Below, in pieces: positions 1 to 8,764 of a DNA stretch of 64,000 bases. The notes below the pieces were generated by a model. It saw only the letters and a list, made by a program, of their open reading frames with translations. It did no database searches and had not been told where the DNA came from. Positions within the stretch are counted from its first letter, which is position 1, and every line of letters begins with the position of its first letter. Location: contig JAMPFD010000005.1 in assembly GCA_023664625.1 (NCBI GenBank), forward strand, positions 1-64,000, given 5' to 3'. The position numbers and the translations under genes are program-made. The stretch comes from Bacillota bacterium. Its GTDB lineage: Bacteria > Bacteroidota > Bacteroidia > Bacteroidales > Bacteroidaceae.

Positions 1-110
1 TGGCAAGGGACAGTGCGCGTAGCGTCAGCAAGCGAGTGCACTGACTGACAAAAAACCAAGTTTTAGTGAGAAAACATTACATTATAAAATAATTATCAAT
101 AGTTACTTAC
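1..110 (+). repeat. MITE-like repeat, copy A (right part)
   Basis: The segment from about 61 to 108 (AGTTTTAGTGAGAAAACATT followed by an AT-rich run ending in CAATAGTTACTTA) is nearly identical to 58052-58103. The preceding 60 bases resemble the interior of that longer copy more loosely. No coding potential is seen. It lies downstream of the RNase R gene, and the window may begin inside the element. The terminal TTACTTA is the inverted complement of the TAAGTAACT ends seen in other copies, hence the MITE-like reading. Confidence 0.6.
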
Positions 111-195
111 TGCCGGCTGACTTGGATTACGGCCAACAACAGGCACAGCAGTATATAACCACGAGAAGCATATACCGGAACCACCTGCCTTACGG

Positions 196-279
196 AAGGT
201 TACCTTTCGCACGGTAAAAGGTAACGGTTTATACAACAAAAGGTCACCTTTCGTATGATGAAAGGTGACCTTTTGTTGT
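196..279. repeat. 22-bp phased GGTNACC palindrome array 1
   Basis: Four copies of an AAAGGTNACCTTT-like palindrome have heptamer cores at 198-204 (GGTTACC), 220-226 (GGTAACG), 242-248 (GGTCACC) and 264-270 (GGTGACC), exactly 22 bp apart. Units 3 and 4 can pair as a 13-bp stem with a 9-nt loop. The centre bases T/A and C/G are complementary within each adjacent pair. The array lies about 200 bp past the rnr stop codon. The rest of 1-468 holds repeat copy A and, at 422-447 on the minus strand, a segment TACTAAAAACGCAGTTGTTT shared with 57951-57970. No gene is supported there. Confidence 0.85.
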
Positions 280-468
280 TATAGCGGTTATCAGCAAATT
301 GCAACGCCGTGGCCTTATACGCCACGGAACGGCATTCCGGCAACCGCCTGTCCTCGCGGCCAGCCGCGGCAGCAGTGTCAGGAATATTCTCCACGGCCTG
401 ACACCAAGCGTACTCTTTGCATTAAGAAACAACTGCGTTTTTAGTACAATCTGATTTTCAAAAGCCAT

Positions 469-2664
469 TTACGGCTCATCGGCAAGCGTGAAGTCAAGCT
501 GTCTCTTGTCGAGATTGGCGCGCGCGACCTTTATGCGGACAGGATCACCGAGAGAGTAGGTATGGCGATGACGGCGTCCGACGAGGGCAAAATTCTTCTC
601 GTCAAACTCATAATAGTCCTCGCTGAGGTCGCGTATGGGCACCATGCCCTCACAGTGGTTGTCGTCAATCTCACAGTAGATGCCGTAGGAAGCGACACCG
701 GAGATATGGGCGTCAAACTCCTCACCGATGAACTTTGACATGAATTCCACCATCTTGTACTTTATGGAATCGCGCTCAGCCATCGCCGCCGTCATCTCCA
801 TCTCACTGCTGTGCTTGCAGAGTTCCTCATATTTATCCTTGCCGGCATTCTTGGCACCCTGCTGATAGCGCGTGAGAAGACGGTGCACCATGGTGTCCGG
901 ATAGCGGCGTATCGGCGAAGTAAAATGAGTGTAATAGTCAAAGGCAAGTCCGTAATGCCCGATGTTGTACACGGAATATTTCGCCTTCATCATGGCACGC
1001 AACGCGACCATCTCCACCACCTTCTGGTTCTTCTGTCCCGCACAATCCTCAAGAAGCTGGTTCATGGCTCTCGCCGTGGCCCCCTTCGTGCTCGTTGACT
1101 TCATCTTGTAGCCAAGCTTTGCGACAAACGACTTCAGCTCTTCAAGCTTCTGCGGGTCAGGAGAGTCATGGATACGGTAAGGCAGAGTCTTTGCCGTCTG
1201 TCCGCGCTTCACCTTGCCTATGCTCTCCGCCACCGTGCGGTTGGCAAGGAGCATGAACTCCTCTATGAGCTTGTTCGCCTCCTTCGACTTCTTGAAATAG
1301 CAGCGCACGGGCACACCGTCCTTATCAATGTCGAAACGCATCTCCTCACGGTCGAACTTCACGGAGCCTTCCTCGAATCTCCTTTCACGGAGCCGGCGCG
1401 CGAGGTCCCACAGGATGTTTATCTCCTCCTGCCAGTCTCCTGTCTTTTTCTCTATGCGCTCCTGCGCCTCCTCGTATGTGAAACGGCGGTCGGACTTTAT
1501 GACGGTGTGCACCAGTCTCCAGTCCTTTATCTGCGCCGTACTGTCAAGAGTGAATATTACGGAATAAGCCAGTTTCTCCTCATTGGGGCGGAGCGAGCAG
1601 ATAAAGTTACAGAGCCTCTCCGGCAGCATCGGTATGGTGCGGTCGACAAGGTACACGCTTGTGGCGCGGGCCTGAGCCTCCTTATCTATTACTGAGCCTT
1701 CCTTGACATAGTGGGAGACATCTGCGATATGCACACCGACCTCATACAGCGCGCCGCTCTCCGCCTTTCCCGGCTCCTTTTCGCCGGAAGTGCCTGGCGC
1801 AGAGATTACGCGGAAGGAGAGTGCATCGTCAAAATCCTTGGCGTCATGAGGGTCAATCGTGCAGGTGAACGTGTCACGGAAATCCTCACGCTCGGCATAG
1901 TCGGCCTCCGTGATCTCCTCACTGATACGCTCGGCGGCAGCCTCAACCTCGCGGGGATACTCGTAAGGCAGACCGTACTGTGCCAGTATGGCATGCATCT
2001 CCGTGTTGTTCTCACCCTTAGTGCCGAGGTTCGCGATAACCTCGCCAATGATATGGCCGCGCTCATCCTGAGGCCATTCCGTCACGCGGACTATGACGAC
2101 ATCGTTCTCCGAAGCCTTATGGAGCAAGCGTTTCGGCACAATGATGTCACGGTAGAGATTCTCACCCTCGGGAGATATATACGCCACATCGTGCTCTATC
2201 TGGACCTTGCCGACAAACTGCGTCTTCTTTCTCTCTATAATCTCCGTCACGACAGCCTCACGGATATGCTTGTTGCGGCGCGCCATCATTGTCACACGGA
2301 CACGGTCCCCGTCCAGAGCATACATCGAATTGCGCTCCGCAACGAAGACCGGCTTCTGGTCCGTGCCGTCAGGCTGGAACGAGTTCTTTCCGGTACGCTT
2401 GCGGATAAAGAGTCCCTCCATGGTCTGTCCCTGCCGGTTAAGACGGTATGAGGAGTCCGTAACGCGTGTGAGGAAGTCGTCCCACGCCATCTCCTCCATG
2501 ATGTCTATCGCCAGCATTTTCAGCGGATGAGTATTGAGTTTCAGCCGTTTGAATATCTCTTTGAACGAGAATGTCTTCTCCGGATCCTGCTGAAAGAACT
2601 CCACGAGGATGCCGGTAAGATCTTTCTTGGTCATGCGTTTGCCGCCTTTCTTGCCCTTTGCCAT
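469..2664 (-). CDS. rnr: Ribonuclease R
   Basis: This is a processive 3'-to-5' exoribonuclease of the RNase II/R family, which degrades structured RNA in the cytoplasm. The 731-residue product has a basic N-terminal winged-helix region, cold-shock-type OB domains, and a long RNB catalytic domain with TIDPHDAKDFDDA at about residues 269-281; its Asp cluster binds the metals. Further conserved blocks are EEFMLLANRTVAE and HFTSPIRRYPD. A C-terminal S1 domain contains the segment HISGVASYGIYCEI. Length is close to the family norm. The ATG at 2664 gives the expected basic start MAKGKKGGKRMTKKDL. The gene is divergent from the glycan locus and appears monocistronic. Function is assigned from strong family motifs. 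Confidence 0.96.
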   Translation of the reverse strand: MAKGKKGGKRMTKKDLTGILVEFFQQDPEKTFSFKEIFKRLKLNTHPLKMLAIDIMEEMAWDDFLTRVTDSSYRLNRQGQTMEGLFIRKRTGKNSFQPDGTDQKPVFVAERNSMYALDGDRVRVTMMARRNKHIREAVVTEIIERKKTQFVGKVQIEHDVAYISPEGENLYRDIIVPKRLLHKASENDVVIVRVTEWPQDERGHIIGEVIANLGTKGENNTEMHAILAQYGLPYEYPREVEAAAERISEEITEADYAEREDFRDTFTCTIDPHDAKDFDDALSFRVISAPGTSGEKEPGKAESGALYEVGVHIADVSHYVKEGSVIDKEAQARATSVYLVDRTIPMLPERLCNFICSLRPNEEKLAYSVIFTLDSTAQIKDWRLVHTVIKSDRRFTYEEAQERIEKKTGDWQEEINILWDLARRLRERRFEEGSVKFDREEMRFDIDKDGVPVRCYFKKSKEANKLIEEFMLLANRTVAESIGKVKRGQTAKTLPYRIHDSPDPQKLEELKSFVAKLGYKMKSTSTKGATARAMNQLLEDCAGQKNQKVVEMVALRAMMKAKYSVYNIGHYGLAFDYYTHFTSPIRRYPDTMVHRLLTRYQQGAKNAGKDKYEELCKHSSEMEMTAAMAERDSIKYKMVEFMSKFIGEEFDAHISGVASYGIYCEIDDNHCEGMVPIRDLSEDYYEFDEKNFALVGRRHRHTYSLGDPVRIKVARANLDKRQLDFTLADEP

Positions 2665-2882
2665 AGTCTTTATGTTTTTGGTTTTTCAAGTTTCACTTTG
2701 CCCAACCTGCCGCCAGCCAAGGTCACAGGCCGCTGATTATAAGCCTCATGGCAGTCAGGACAGGCTTCCGTCCCTCTGACGACGGCAGCTGACTTCCGCC
2801 CGTTTTCCTGCATATCGGTCTTAAAACCTAAACCTTTCAGCATCAAACCTCTCCACGGAAGTTTGCGAAAGTTGAGTAAGTT

Positions 2883-2914
2883 TTTGCAAAGTAACGAAAT
2901 ATTTTGTACCTTTG
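2883..2914 (+). promoter_or_regulatory. Bacteroidales-type promoter for the glycan locus
   Basis: A -33 element TTTG (2883-2886) and a -7 element TACCTTTG (2907-2914) are separated by 20 bp. This matches the Bacteroidetes sigma-ABfr consensus TTTG...TAnnTTTG. It lies 40 bp before the PAP2 gene, the first gene of a long plus-strand run, and is probably its main promoter. Confidence 0.75.
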
Positions 2915-2953
2915 CAAGCAAAATACATTAAATTTTCATAAACTTCCATTCCG

Positions 2954-3940
2954 ATGAAGAATATTCTCAGTACGTTGCTGACGAAAGAGAAGAAGCCGGC
3001 CAGAGGCCTTATGGCATTCGAGTGGGCTGTTCTTGCATACCTCCTCGTCACGACGGTGATGCTGATGTTCTGCTATACCCACCTCGTCCATCCGGGGGAA
3101 ATGATATTCGGACGCGTGAAGACTCTTGTCATCATGGCTCTCCTCTGGGGTGTCTACCGTCTTGCCCCCTGCCGTCTGACAGTGTTCCTGCGCGTGGTCG
3201 GGCAGATGGCCATGCTTCCGTGGTGGTACACTGACACATACGAGCTGAACCGTGTACTGCCCAATCTTGACCACATCTTTGCCGCCGCCGACCAGAATCT
3301 GTTCGGCTGCCAGCCCGCATTGGTATTTTCCGAAGCGATGCCGTGGGGGATTTTCTCCGAGCCGGTGTATCTCGGCTACTACTCTTATTTCTACCTGATA
3401 CTGATGGTCATTATGATGTACTTCATGTACCGTTACGAGGATTTCGTCAAAGCAGTGACTATTGTGCTATGTTCTTTCTTCACATACTACATAATCTTTG
3501 ACCTCGTCCCCGTCACGGGACCGCAATATTACTATGAAGCCATAGGCATGGACAATGTAAGGCAAGGCATATTCCCTGACGTAGGCAGCTATTTCCAACA
3601 GTCACGGGAGATGACGCCCCCCACAGGCTGGGACGGATTCTGCCGCTCACTGGTAAGGAGCGGGGCAGTACATGAGGGAGAACGCGCCACGGCAGCTTTC
3701 CCATCAAGTCATATCGGCATATCCACTGTCGTAGGCTGCCTGCTGGCAAGGCTCTGCATGAAGCGCGGGAAATGGCGTGCGATGTATGTCTTCCTGCCGT
3801 TCTTCGTGTTCCTGTGCATGGCGACGGTGTACATCCGCGCCCATTATCTTGTCGACGCGATAGCAGGATTCTTCTCAGGACTCCTGCTCTACTATATCTT
3901 CCATCTTGCATTCTTCAATGAAAATAGGGTTCGACGCTAA
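2954..3940 (+). CDS. PAP2-superfamily membrane phosphatase (AUR1-like)
   Basis: This is an integral membrane protein of the PAP2/lipid phosphatase superfamily, 328 residues with about six hydrophobic segments. The C-terminal half carries the two family signatures: AAFPSSHIGIS (central PSSH block) and RAHYLVDAIAG (HYxxD block with the catalytic His). The overall form resembles the PAP2_3/AUR1-like subgroup, some members of which move phospho-headgroups between lipids. It is the first gene of the glycan locus and overlaps the next gene's ATG by 23 nt, which suggests translational coupling. A plausible role is polyprenyl- or phospholipid-phosphate hydrolysis or transfer supporting the downstream glycosyltransferases. 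The exact substrate cannot be read from sequence. Confidence 0.8.
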   Translation: MKNILSTLLTKEKKPARGLMAFEWAVLAYLLVTTVMLMFCYTHLVHPGEMIFGRVKTLVIMALLWGVYRLAPCRLTVFLRVVGQMAMLPWWYTDTYELNRVLPNLDHIFAAADQNLFGCQPALVFSEAMPWGIFSEPVYLGYYSYFYLILMVIMMYFMYRYEDFVKAVTIVLCSFFTYYIIFDLVPVTGPQYYYEAIGMDNVRQGIFPDVGSYFQQSREMTPPTGWDGFCRSLVRSGAVHEGERATAAFPSSHIGISTVVGCLLARLCMKRGKWRAMYVFLPFFVFLCMATVYIRAHYLVDAIAGFFSGLLLYYIFHLAFFNENRVRR

Positions 3941-5030
3941 GCGTTATTATCATAACAGCACAGGACTGGGTAACTATTCGCGCACTCTGGTGGAGTCGCT
4001 GCGCAGGCTTTATCCCAGGAACGACTATCTTCTCTATGACGAGAAGTCGTTCCAAAGGACTTTACGTCTCGGCGGGAAAGCTGCCGGTGACGGCTGTCAA
4101 ATATTCCACGGGCTGTCAAACGAATTGCCTATGGATATCCGCAATGCGGCAAACCGCCGCGCCGGCGGCGGCAGAATGCGCTCGGTGGTGACCATGCACG
4201 ACATAGCATGGCTCACATTTCCCGACATGTACCACTGGGCAGACCGTCATATCTATGATTTCAAGTACGGCCGCTCATGCCGGAAGGCTGACCTCGTGGT
4301 GGCCATCTCGGAATCAACGAAGCGTGACATCATGAGGTTCTACGGTGTCCAGGAAGAACGCATAGAAGTCATCTACCAGCCTGTCCAGGACTACTACTAT
4401 GCCCCGATGGCAGAAAGCGAGGCCGACACCCTTATAAGGGAGCACTTCGGCGATATCCTCTCTTCGGGAACGGCAGGCGTATGTCCCTATGTCCTTTATG
4501 TCGGTTCCGTCAACTCACGGAAGAATCTCCTTGCCCTGGTGCAGGCAATAGGACTCATTCCCGCCGGCAACCGCCCTCAGCTCCTTGTCGTAGGCAACGG
4601 GAGGGAGTACAGGAGGAAGGTTGAAGAGTATATCCGCAGTCACCGTCTGGAACAGTGGGTGACGATTGCGACAGACATACATAACAACAGACTTCTGCAG
4701 GCTCTCTACCGTCAGGCTGCCGTTTTCGCCTATCCTTCATTCTACGAAGGCTTCGGTCTGCCGGTCGTGGAGGCTGCTTTACAACGCACCCCGGTAATAA
4801 CGACCACGGTCTCCTCACTGCCCGAGGCGGCCGGTGCTGATGCCTGTCTCGTCAATCCGCATGACAGGGACTGTCCTGAACAGATGGCTTGTCATATCGA
4901 CCGCCTGCTTTCTGATACGGAACTGCAACGGTCCATGGGCACGAAACTTGAGGAATACGCCCGCAAGACATTTGACCCGGACACACTGACACGGCAGATG
5001 ATGGCAGCATATGAGAGACTAATATTATAG
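3918..5030 (+). CDS. Glycosyltransferase family 4
   Basis: A cytoplasmic or membrane-associated retaining GT-B glycosyltransferase that adds a sugar from a nucleotide donor. The N-terminal block MKIGFDAKRYYHNSTGLGNY holds the acceptor-side glycine loop. VLYVGSVNSRKNL begins the donor domain. YPSFYEGFGLPVVEA is the EX7E-type motif that contacts the nucleotide sugar. The ATG at 3918 is preferred over the in-frame TTG at 3906, because MKIGFDAKR is the normal family start. It overlaps the PAP2 gene by 23 nt. The product is 370 residues, normal for GT4. Donor and acceptor are unknown. Confidence 0.9.
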   Translation: MKIGFDAKRYYHNSTGLGNYSRTLVESLRRLYPRNDYLLYDEKSFQRTLRLGGKAAGDGCQIFHGLSNELPMDIRNAANRRAGGGRMRSVVTMHDIAWLTFPDMYHWADRHIYDFKYGRSCRKADLVVAISESTKRDIMRFYGVQEERIEVIYQPVQDYYYAPMAESEADTLIREHFGDILSSGTAGVCPYVLYVGSVNSRKNLLALVQAIGLIPAGNRPQLLVVGNGREYRRKVEEYIRSHRLEQWVTIATDIHNNRLLQALYRQAAVFAYPSFYEGFGLPVVEAALQRTPVITTTVSSLPEAAGADACLVNPHDRDCPEQMACHIDRLLSDTELQRSMGTKLEEYARKTFDPDTLTRQMMAAYERLIL

Positions 5031-5107
5031 AACAACCGTCCGGCGGACTGCCAAAGATGTCCCGCAACTTGCAGGATGCTGTCCGAAGGAGATAAAAAGG
5101 AGTTTTG

Positions 5108-5503
5108 ATGAGCAACAAGAACATACCGCTGCAGGGCGGCGGGAAGAAAGGGGAATTCATCCGTTTCTGCATAAACGGATGCATTGCCGTAGCAATTCAG
5201 TACGCTGTTTACCGGGGTCTCATCCACTGGCTGAGTCCAAACATCTCGTACACAGCAAGCTACATAGTCTCTTTCTGCTGCAACTTCATCATCACAAGCT
5301 ACTGGACGTTCCACAGCCGCCCGTCATGGAAGAGGCTGACCGGTTTCGGCGGGTCGCACATTGTGAACTTCTTCATACAGCTGGGATTCCTCAACATCTA
5401 CCTCTGGGCCGGCATCCCGAAGGAGTATGCCGCACTGCTCGCAATGGGTTCCGCAGTGCCTGTAAACTTCATAATGCTGCATTTCGTGTACAAGAAATCA
5501 TGA
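5108..5503 (+). CDS. GtrA-family membrane protein
   Basis: A small (131-residue) integral membrane protein with four hydrophobic segments and GtrA hallmarks: GEFIRFCINGCIAVAIQY near the N-terminus and a C-terminal segment ending in MLHFVYKKS. GtrA proteins are thought to flip polyprenyl-phosphate-linked sugars made by a partner GtrB-type GT2. That partner is the next gene, 51 bp away. The ATG at 5108 follows an AAGGAG-rich stretch and is preferred to the TTG three bases earlier. Confidence 0.88.
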   Translation: MSNKNIPLQGGGKKGEFIRFCINGCIAVAIQYAVYRGLIHWLSPNISYTASYIVSFCCNFIITSYWTFHSRPSWKRLTGFGGSHIVNFFIQLGFLNIYLWAGIPKEYAALLAMGSAVPVNFIMLHFVYKKS

Positions 5504-5554
5504 CCACATAACCTAACTCCCATAACCCACAACCTACAACCGTATCCCCCAACA
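5504..5554 (+). repeat. ACC-octamer leader repeat R1
   Basis: A C/A-rich, almost G-free stretch sits between the gtrA stop and the GT2 start. It reads as 7-8-bp units such as ACCACATA, ACCTAACT, ACCCACA, ACCTACA and ACCGTATC, ending 3-4 nt before the ATG. No Shine-Dalgarno sequence is visible. Confidence 0.65.
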
Positions 5555-6556
5555 ATGATAAAATTAGCAATAGTCTCTCCGTGCTACAATGAGGAAGCCG
5601 TGCTCAAGGAGTCCTCACAGAAGCTTTCTTCACTCTTTGAGAGTCTGGAGAAGAAAGGCAAGATCTCAAAAGACAGCTTCATCCTCTACGTCAATGACGG
5701 TTCGGGAGACAGGACATGGCAGATTATCACAGAACTGCACAGGGACGACAACCGAATCTGCGGCCTGGATCTTGCCCATAACGTAGGCCATCAGAACGCC
5801 ATCATGGCAGGAATGATGACGGCACGTCACTGTTCCGATGCCGTAGTGACAATTGATGCCGACCTGCAGGACGACATCAATGCCATAGAGCAGATGATTG
5901 ACCGTTACAATGAAGGAGCGGACATTGTCTACGGAGTGAAGGTAAGCCGGCAGGCTGACTCATGGGCGAAGAGAACTTCGGCACAGATGTTCTACAGGCT
6001 TCTGGAGTCCATGGGAGTGAAGACTGTCTATAACCATGCCGACTTCCGCTTCATGTCCGGACAGGCCTTGGATGCCCTTGCGGAATTCCCTGAGCGCAAC
6101 CTCTATCTCCGTGGGATGATTCCGATGATAGGCTTCAAGACTGCCACCGTCGACGATGTCATTTCGGAGCGCATCGCAGGGAACTCGAAGTATACATTGA
6201 GGAAGATGCTTGCACTCGCAACCAACGGGATAACGTCGTTCTCCACACGCCCGATAGAGATGATCATCACCGCCGGCGTGGCAATGCTCTTCATTGCGTT
6301 CTGCATGCTGTGCTATGTCGTAGGCTCCCTCCTCCTCGGCCATTACACAAACGGCTGGGCTTCGCTGATGCTTTCGGTATGGTTCATCGGCGCGGCACTT
6401 ACCATTTCAATAGGAATCGTAGGCACATACATCGGCAAGATATACATAGAGGTTAAGCACCGCCCGTTGTATATCATCAAGGACAGTATCGGTGAGTGCG
6501 GCAGACAGACGGAGAAGAACAACGGAGAAAACCATGCAAAGGCTGCCTATGAATAA
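5555..6556 (+). CDS. GtrB/DPM1-like glycosyltransferase family 2
   Basis: A membrane GT2 that is expected to move a sugar from a nucleotide donor to polyprenyl phosphate. The GT-A domain begins IVSPCYNEE. It has VNDGSGDRTW, the metal-binding TIDADLQDD near residue 100, and a conserved Arg-rich acceptor region (NLYLRGMIPMIGF). Two C-terminal transmembrane helices follow, around residues 235-300, as in GtrB and ArnC-like enzymes. With the preceding GtrA gene it forms a classic lipid-linked-sugar supply pair. Its 3' end overlaps the next gene by 23 nt. The sugar is not predictable. Confidence 0.92.
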   Translation: MIKLAIVSPCYNEEAVLKESSQKLSSLFESLEKKGKISKDSFILYVNDGSGDRTWQIITELHRDDNRICGLDLAHNVGHQNAIMAGMMTARHCSDAVVTIDADLQDDINAIEQMIDRYNEGADIVYGVKVSRQADSWAKRTSAQMFYRLLESMGVKTVYNHADFRFMSGQALDALAEFPERNLYLRGMIPMIGFKTATVDDVISERIAGNSKYTLRKMLALATNGITSFSTRPIEMIITAGVAMLFIAFCMLCYVVGSLLLGHYTNGWASLMLSVWFIGAALTISIGIVGTYIGKIYIEVKHRPLYIIKDSIGECGRQTEKNNGENHAKAAYE

Positions 6557-7847
6557 GGAAAGAATCAAAAGCGCATTGTCCGACATACGCCTGATGCCAT
6601 GGCTATGGATAGCACTCGGTGTCATTTCCGCCCTGTGCAAGATGAAGGCACACAACAATTTCGACATCTTCCGCTATGTCTTCTACAACACATGGCAGGA
6701 GCAGTCCTTATATTCTCCCGCCACGGACGGCGGCTTCTGGGACCTGAACCATTACGGCCCGTTCTTCTCAATGATCATCGCACCGTTCGCCGTGATACCG
6801 GAACGGCTGGGACTTATCCTATGGTGCACCTGCCTCTCCGTTTTCCTCTACTGGGCCGTAAGCCGGTATTCCATGGTTTCCGTGGCAGGAACGGGCATGC
6901 CGGCAATCCAGCCCCCCAAAACCAAGAGTCCAAATCCCTATGTCCTTCCTTTTATAATATGGTTCTGTGCCCATGAGCTCCTGACAGCTCTCTTTATGCA
7001 ACAGTTCAATATTGCAATAGCGGGCATAATACTTCTGAGCTACTATTTCGTTGAAAAAGAGCGCGATAAATATGCCACTTTGTTCATAGTCATCGGCACG
7101 CTCGTAAAGATCTACGGCATCGTGGGTCTGGCTTTCTTCTTTTTTTCAAAGCACAAAAAACGCTATGTCATCTCACTTCTCCTTTGGACAGCTGTGCTTT
7201 TCTGCCTCCCCATGCTTATATCCTCCCCTGAATACCAACTCCTTGAATACCGAGAGTGGTTCGAATGTCTCGGCGGCAAGAACGGAGAGAATCTCCTCAG
7301 CCGTGCCCAGAACATCTCTTTCCTCGGTATTGTAAGAAAGCTCGGCTACGCCTGCACCGTCGGTCATGCGGACTTCATGTCGGTAACCGCCGGAGACGTT
7401 CCCGTGGACATGCACAACTGGTGGATGAGAAGATACTCAGACCTGTGGCTCATCGTGGCTGCGATGGCAGCGATGGCTGCCGGGTATTTCCGTATATGCC
7501 AATGGAACAGCAAGGCATTCCGCGAGACTGTCCTCGCCGGTGTGCTGATGTTCGTCTGCCTTTTCTCAACCGGGACGGAGTCAAGCGGATATATCATCGC
7601 CGTCACAGGCTGCGTAATATGGTACTGCTGTGCACCGTGGAAACGCACAAAGACCGACACCGCACTGATGATATTCGTATTTCTCCTTACCATAATGTCA
7701 CCTTCCGACCTGTTCCCCGGGTACATCAGGCAAGAGTTCATACAGCCCTACGCCCTGAAAGCCCTGCCCGTGGCAATGGTGTGGATGAAGCTATGCCATG
7801 AACTTATCACAAAAGACTATACAAAAGCAACTCCCCAAACAATATGA
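6534..7847 (+). CDS. GT87/DUF2029-like polytopic glycosyltransferase
   Basis: A 437-residue polytopic membrane protein with about ten hydrophobic segments. It resembles the GT-C-fold GT87 (DUF2029) family, whose members transfer sugars from polyprenyl-phosphate donors on the outer face of the inner membrane. The N-terminal loop with NNFDIFRY, LYSP and NHYGPFFS is the expected position for acidic and aromatic catalytic-loop residues. The start is placed at ATG 6534, with GGAG about 8 nt upstream; ATG 6549 is an alternative. It lies directly after the GtrA/GtrB pair, so it is the likely consumer of the flipped lipid-linked sugar. That link is inference. Confidence 0.75.
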   Translation: MQRLPMNKERIKSALSDIRLMPWLWIALGVISALCKMKAHNNFDIFRYVFYNTWQEQSLYSPATDGGFWDLNHYGPFFSMIIAPFAVIPERLGLILWCTCLSVFLYWAVSRYSMVSVAGTGMPAIQPPKTKSPNPYVLPFIIWFCAHELLTALFMQQFNIAIAGIILLSYYFVEKERDKYATLFIVIGTLVKIYGIVGLAFFFFSKHKKRYVISLLLWTAVLFCLPMLISSPEYQLLEYREWFECLGGKNGENLLSRAQNISFLGIVRKLGYACTVGHADFMSVTAGDVPVDMHNWWMRRYSDLWLIVAAMAAMAAGYFRICQWNSKAFRETVLAGVLMFVCLFSTGTESSGYIIAVTGCVIWYCCAPWKRTKTDTALMIFVFLLTIMSPSDLFPGYIRQEFIQPYALKALPVAMVWMKLCHELITKDYTKATPQTI

Positions 7848-7851
7848 TACA

Positions 7852-8640
7852 ATGATATTACTAAGTTTTGACACTGAAGAATTCGACGTCCCGCGTGAGC
7901 ACGGTGTCGACTACGATACACTGAAAGAAGGAATGGAAGTCTCCCGCTACGGCACCAACCGTATCCTCGACTGCCTCAAAGAGTGCGGGGTGAGGGGCAC
8001 ATTCTTCTGCACAACAAACTTCGCGGCACACGCTCCGGAGGTCATGAAACGCATCATGGACGAAGGGCATGAGGTTGCCGCGCACGGCTGCGACCACTGG
8101 AATCCGAAGCCGGAGGACGTCATCAATTCCAAGAAGATTCTCGAACAGCTCACCGGACGGAAGATAAAAGGCTACCGCCAGCCGAGAATGTTCAAGGTGG
8201 ACCTTAAGGAACAGGCGCGTCAGGGCTATCTCTATAACGCCTCGCTCAACCCGGCTTTCATCCCGGGAAGATACATGCACCTCACCACTCCCCGTACATG
8301 GTTCATGCAGGAGGGTGTCATGCAGATTCCTGCCAGTGTCTCCCCATGGCTGAGAATCCCCATGTTCTGGCTCTCGCTCCACAATTTCCCGCTATGGATG
8401 TACAAGGCTTTGTGCCACAGAATAATACGCCATGACGGATATTTCAACACCTATTTCCATCCGTGGGAGTTCTATCCGCTCGGCGAACATCCGGAACTGC
8501 GCATGCCGTTCATCATACGCAACCACGCCGGACAGGGAATGTACGACCGTCTGAAGGCTGTAATCCTCGACCTGAAAGCCCGCGGCGAAATGTTCGGAAC
8601 CTACTCCGAATTCGCGGAGAGCATGAAAAACAGGTTATAG
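7852..8640 (+). CDS. Polysaccharide deacetylase (NodB/CE4-like)
   Basis: A metal-dependent carbohydrate deacetylase-like protein of 262 residues. The N-terminus MILLSFDTEEFDVPREHGVD carries the catalytic Asp and metal-binding motif. GTFFCTTNFA and HEVAAHGCDHWN supply the metal-binding histidines, and GYRQPRMF is the conserved Arg motif. FHPWEFYPL near the C-terminus is typical of the subgroup found in polysaccharide clusters. It has no signal peptide. ATG 7852, 4 nt after the preceding stop, gives the standard start; an in-frame ATG at 7798 would overlap the upstream gene by 50 nt. It probably deacetylates an amino-sugar precursor or lipid-linked intermediate. Confidence 0.87.
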   Translation: MILLSFDTEEFDVPREHGVDYDTLKEGMEVSRYGTNRILDCLKECGVRGTFFCTTNFAAHAPEVMKRIMDEGHEVAAHGCDHWNPKPEDVINSKKILEQLTGRKIKGYRQPRMFKVDLKEQARQGYLYNASLNPAFIPGRYMHLTTPRTWFMQEGVMQIPASVSPWLRIPMFWLSLHNFPLWMYKALCHRIIRHDGYFNTYFHPWEFYPLGEHPELRMPFIIRNHAGQGMYDRLKAVILDLKARGEMFGTYSEFAESMKNRL

Positions 8641-8694
8641 GCTGAACGCCTTGGGCTACGGTTCCCAGCCGGATAAGCCAAAACAAAACCACGA

Positions 8695-8764
8695 GCCGAT
8701 TCCCATTGCCCGTAACCCAGAACAAGGAACCCGCAACCTACAACCCATAACCCACCAACAGACA
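8695..8764 (+). repeat. ACC-heptamer leader repeat R2
   Basis: A G-poor C/A-rich leader before the ABC exporter. It includes consecutive 7-bp units ACCCGCA, ACCTACA, ACCCATA and ACCCACC and ends about 10 nt before the ATG. It happens to be open in frame with the gene, which can wrongly extend the protein by 38 residues. Confidence 0.65.

Noticed and set aside
196..279. GGTNACC arrays as CRISPR arrays
   Set aside because: The repeat is only about 13 bp with 9-bp variable parts, the number of units is four or five, and no cas genes are near. The same array type recurs at six places.
1711..2451. Plus-strand open frame opposite RNase R
   Set aside because: Antisense shadow of a highly conserved gene; low-complexity product without motifs.
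8651..8764. N-terminal extension of the ABC exporter by 38 residues
   Set aside because: The extra residues come from the ACC repeat leader and precede a normal MKDFIEILKRF start; exporters of this family do not have such a segment.
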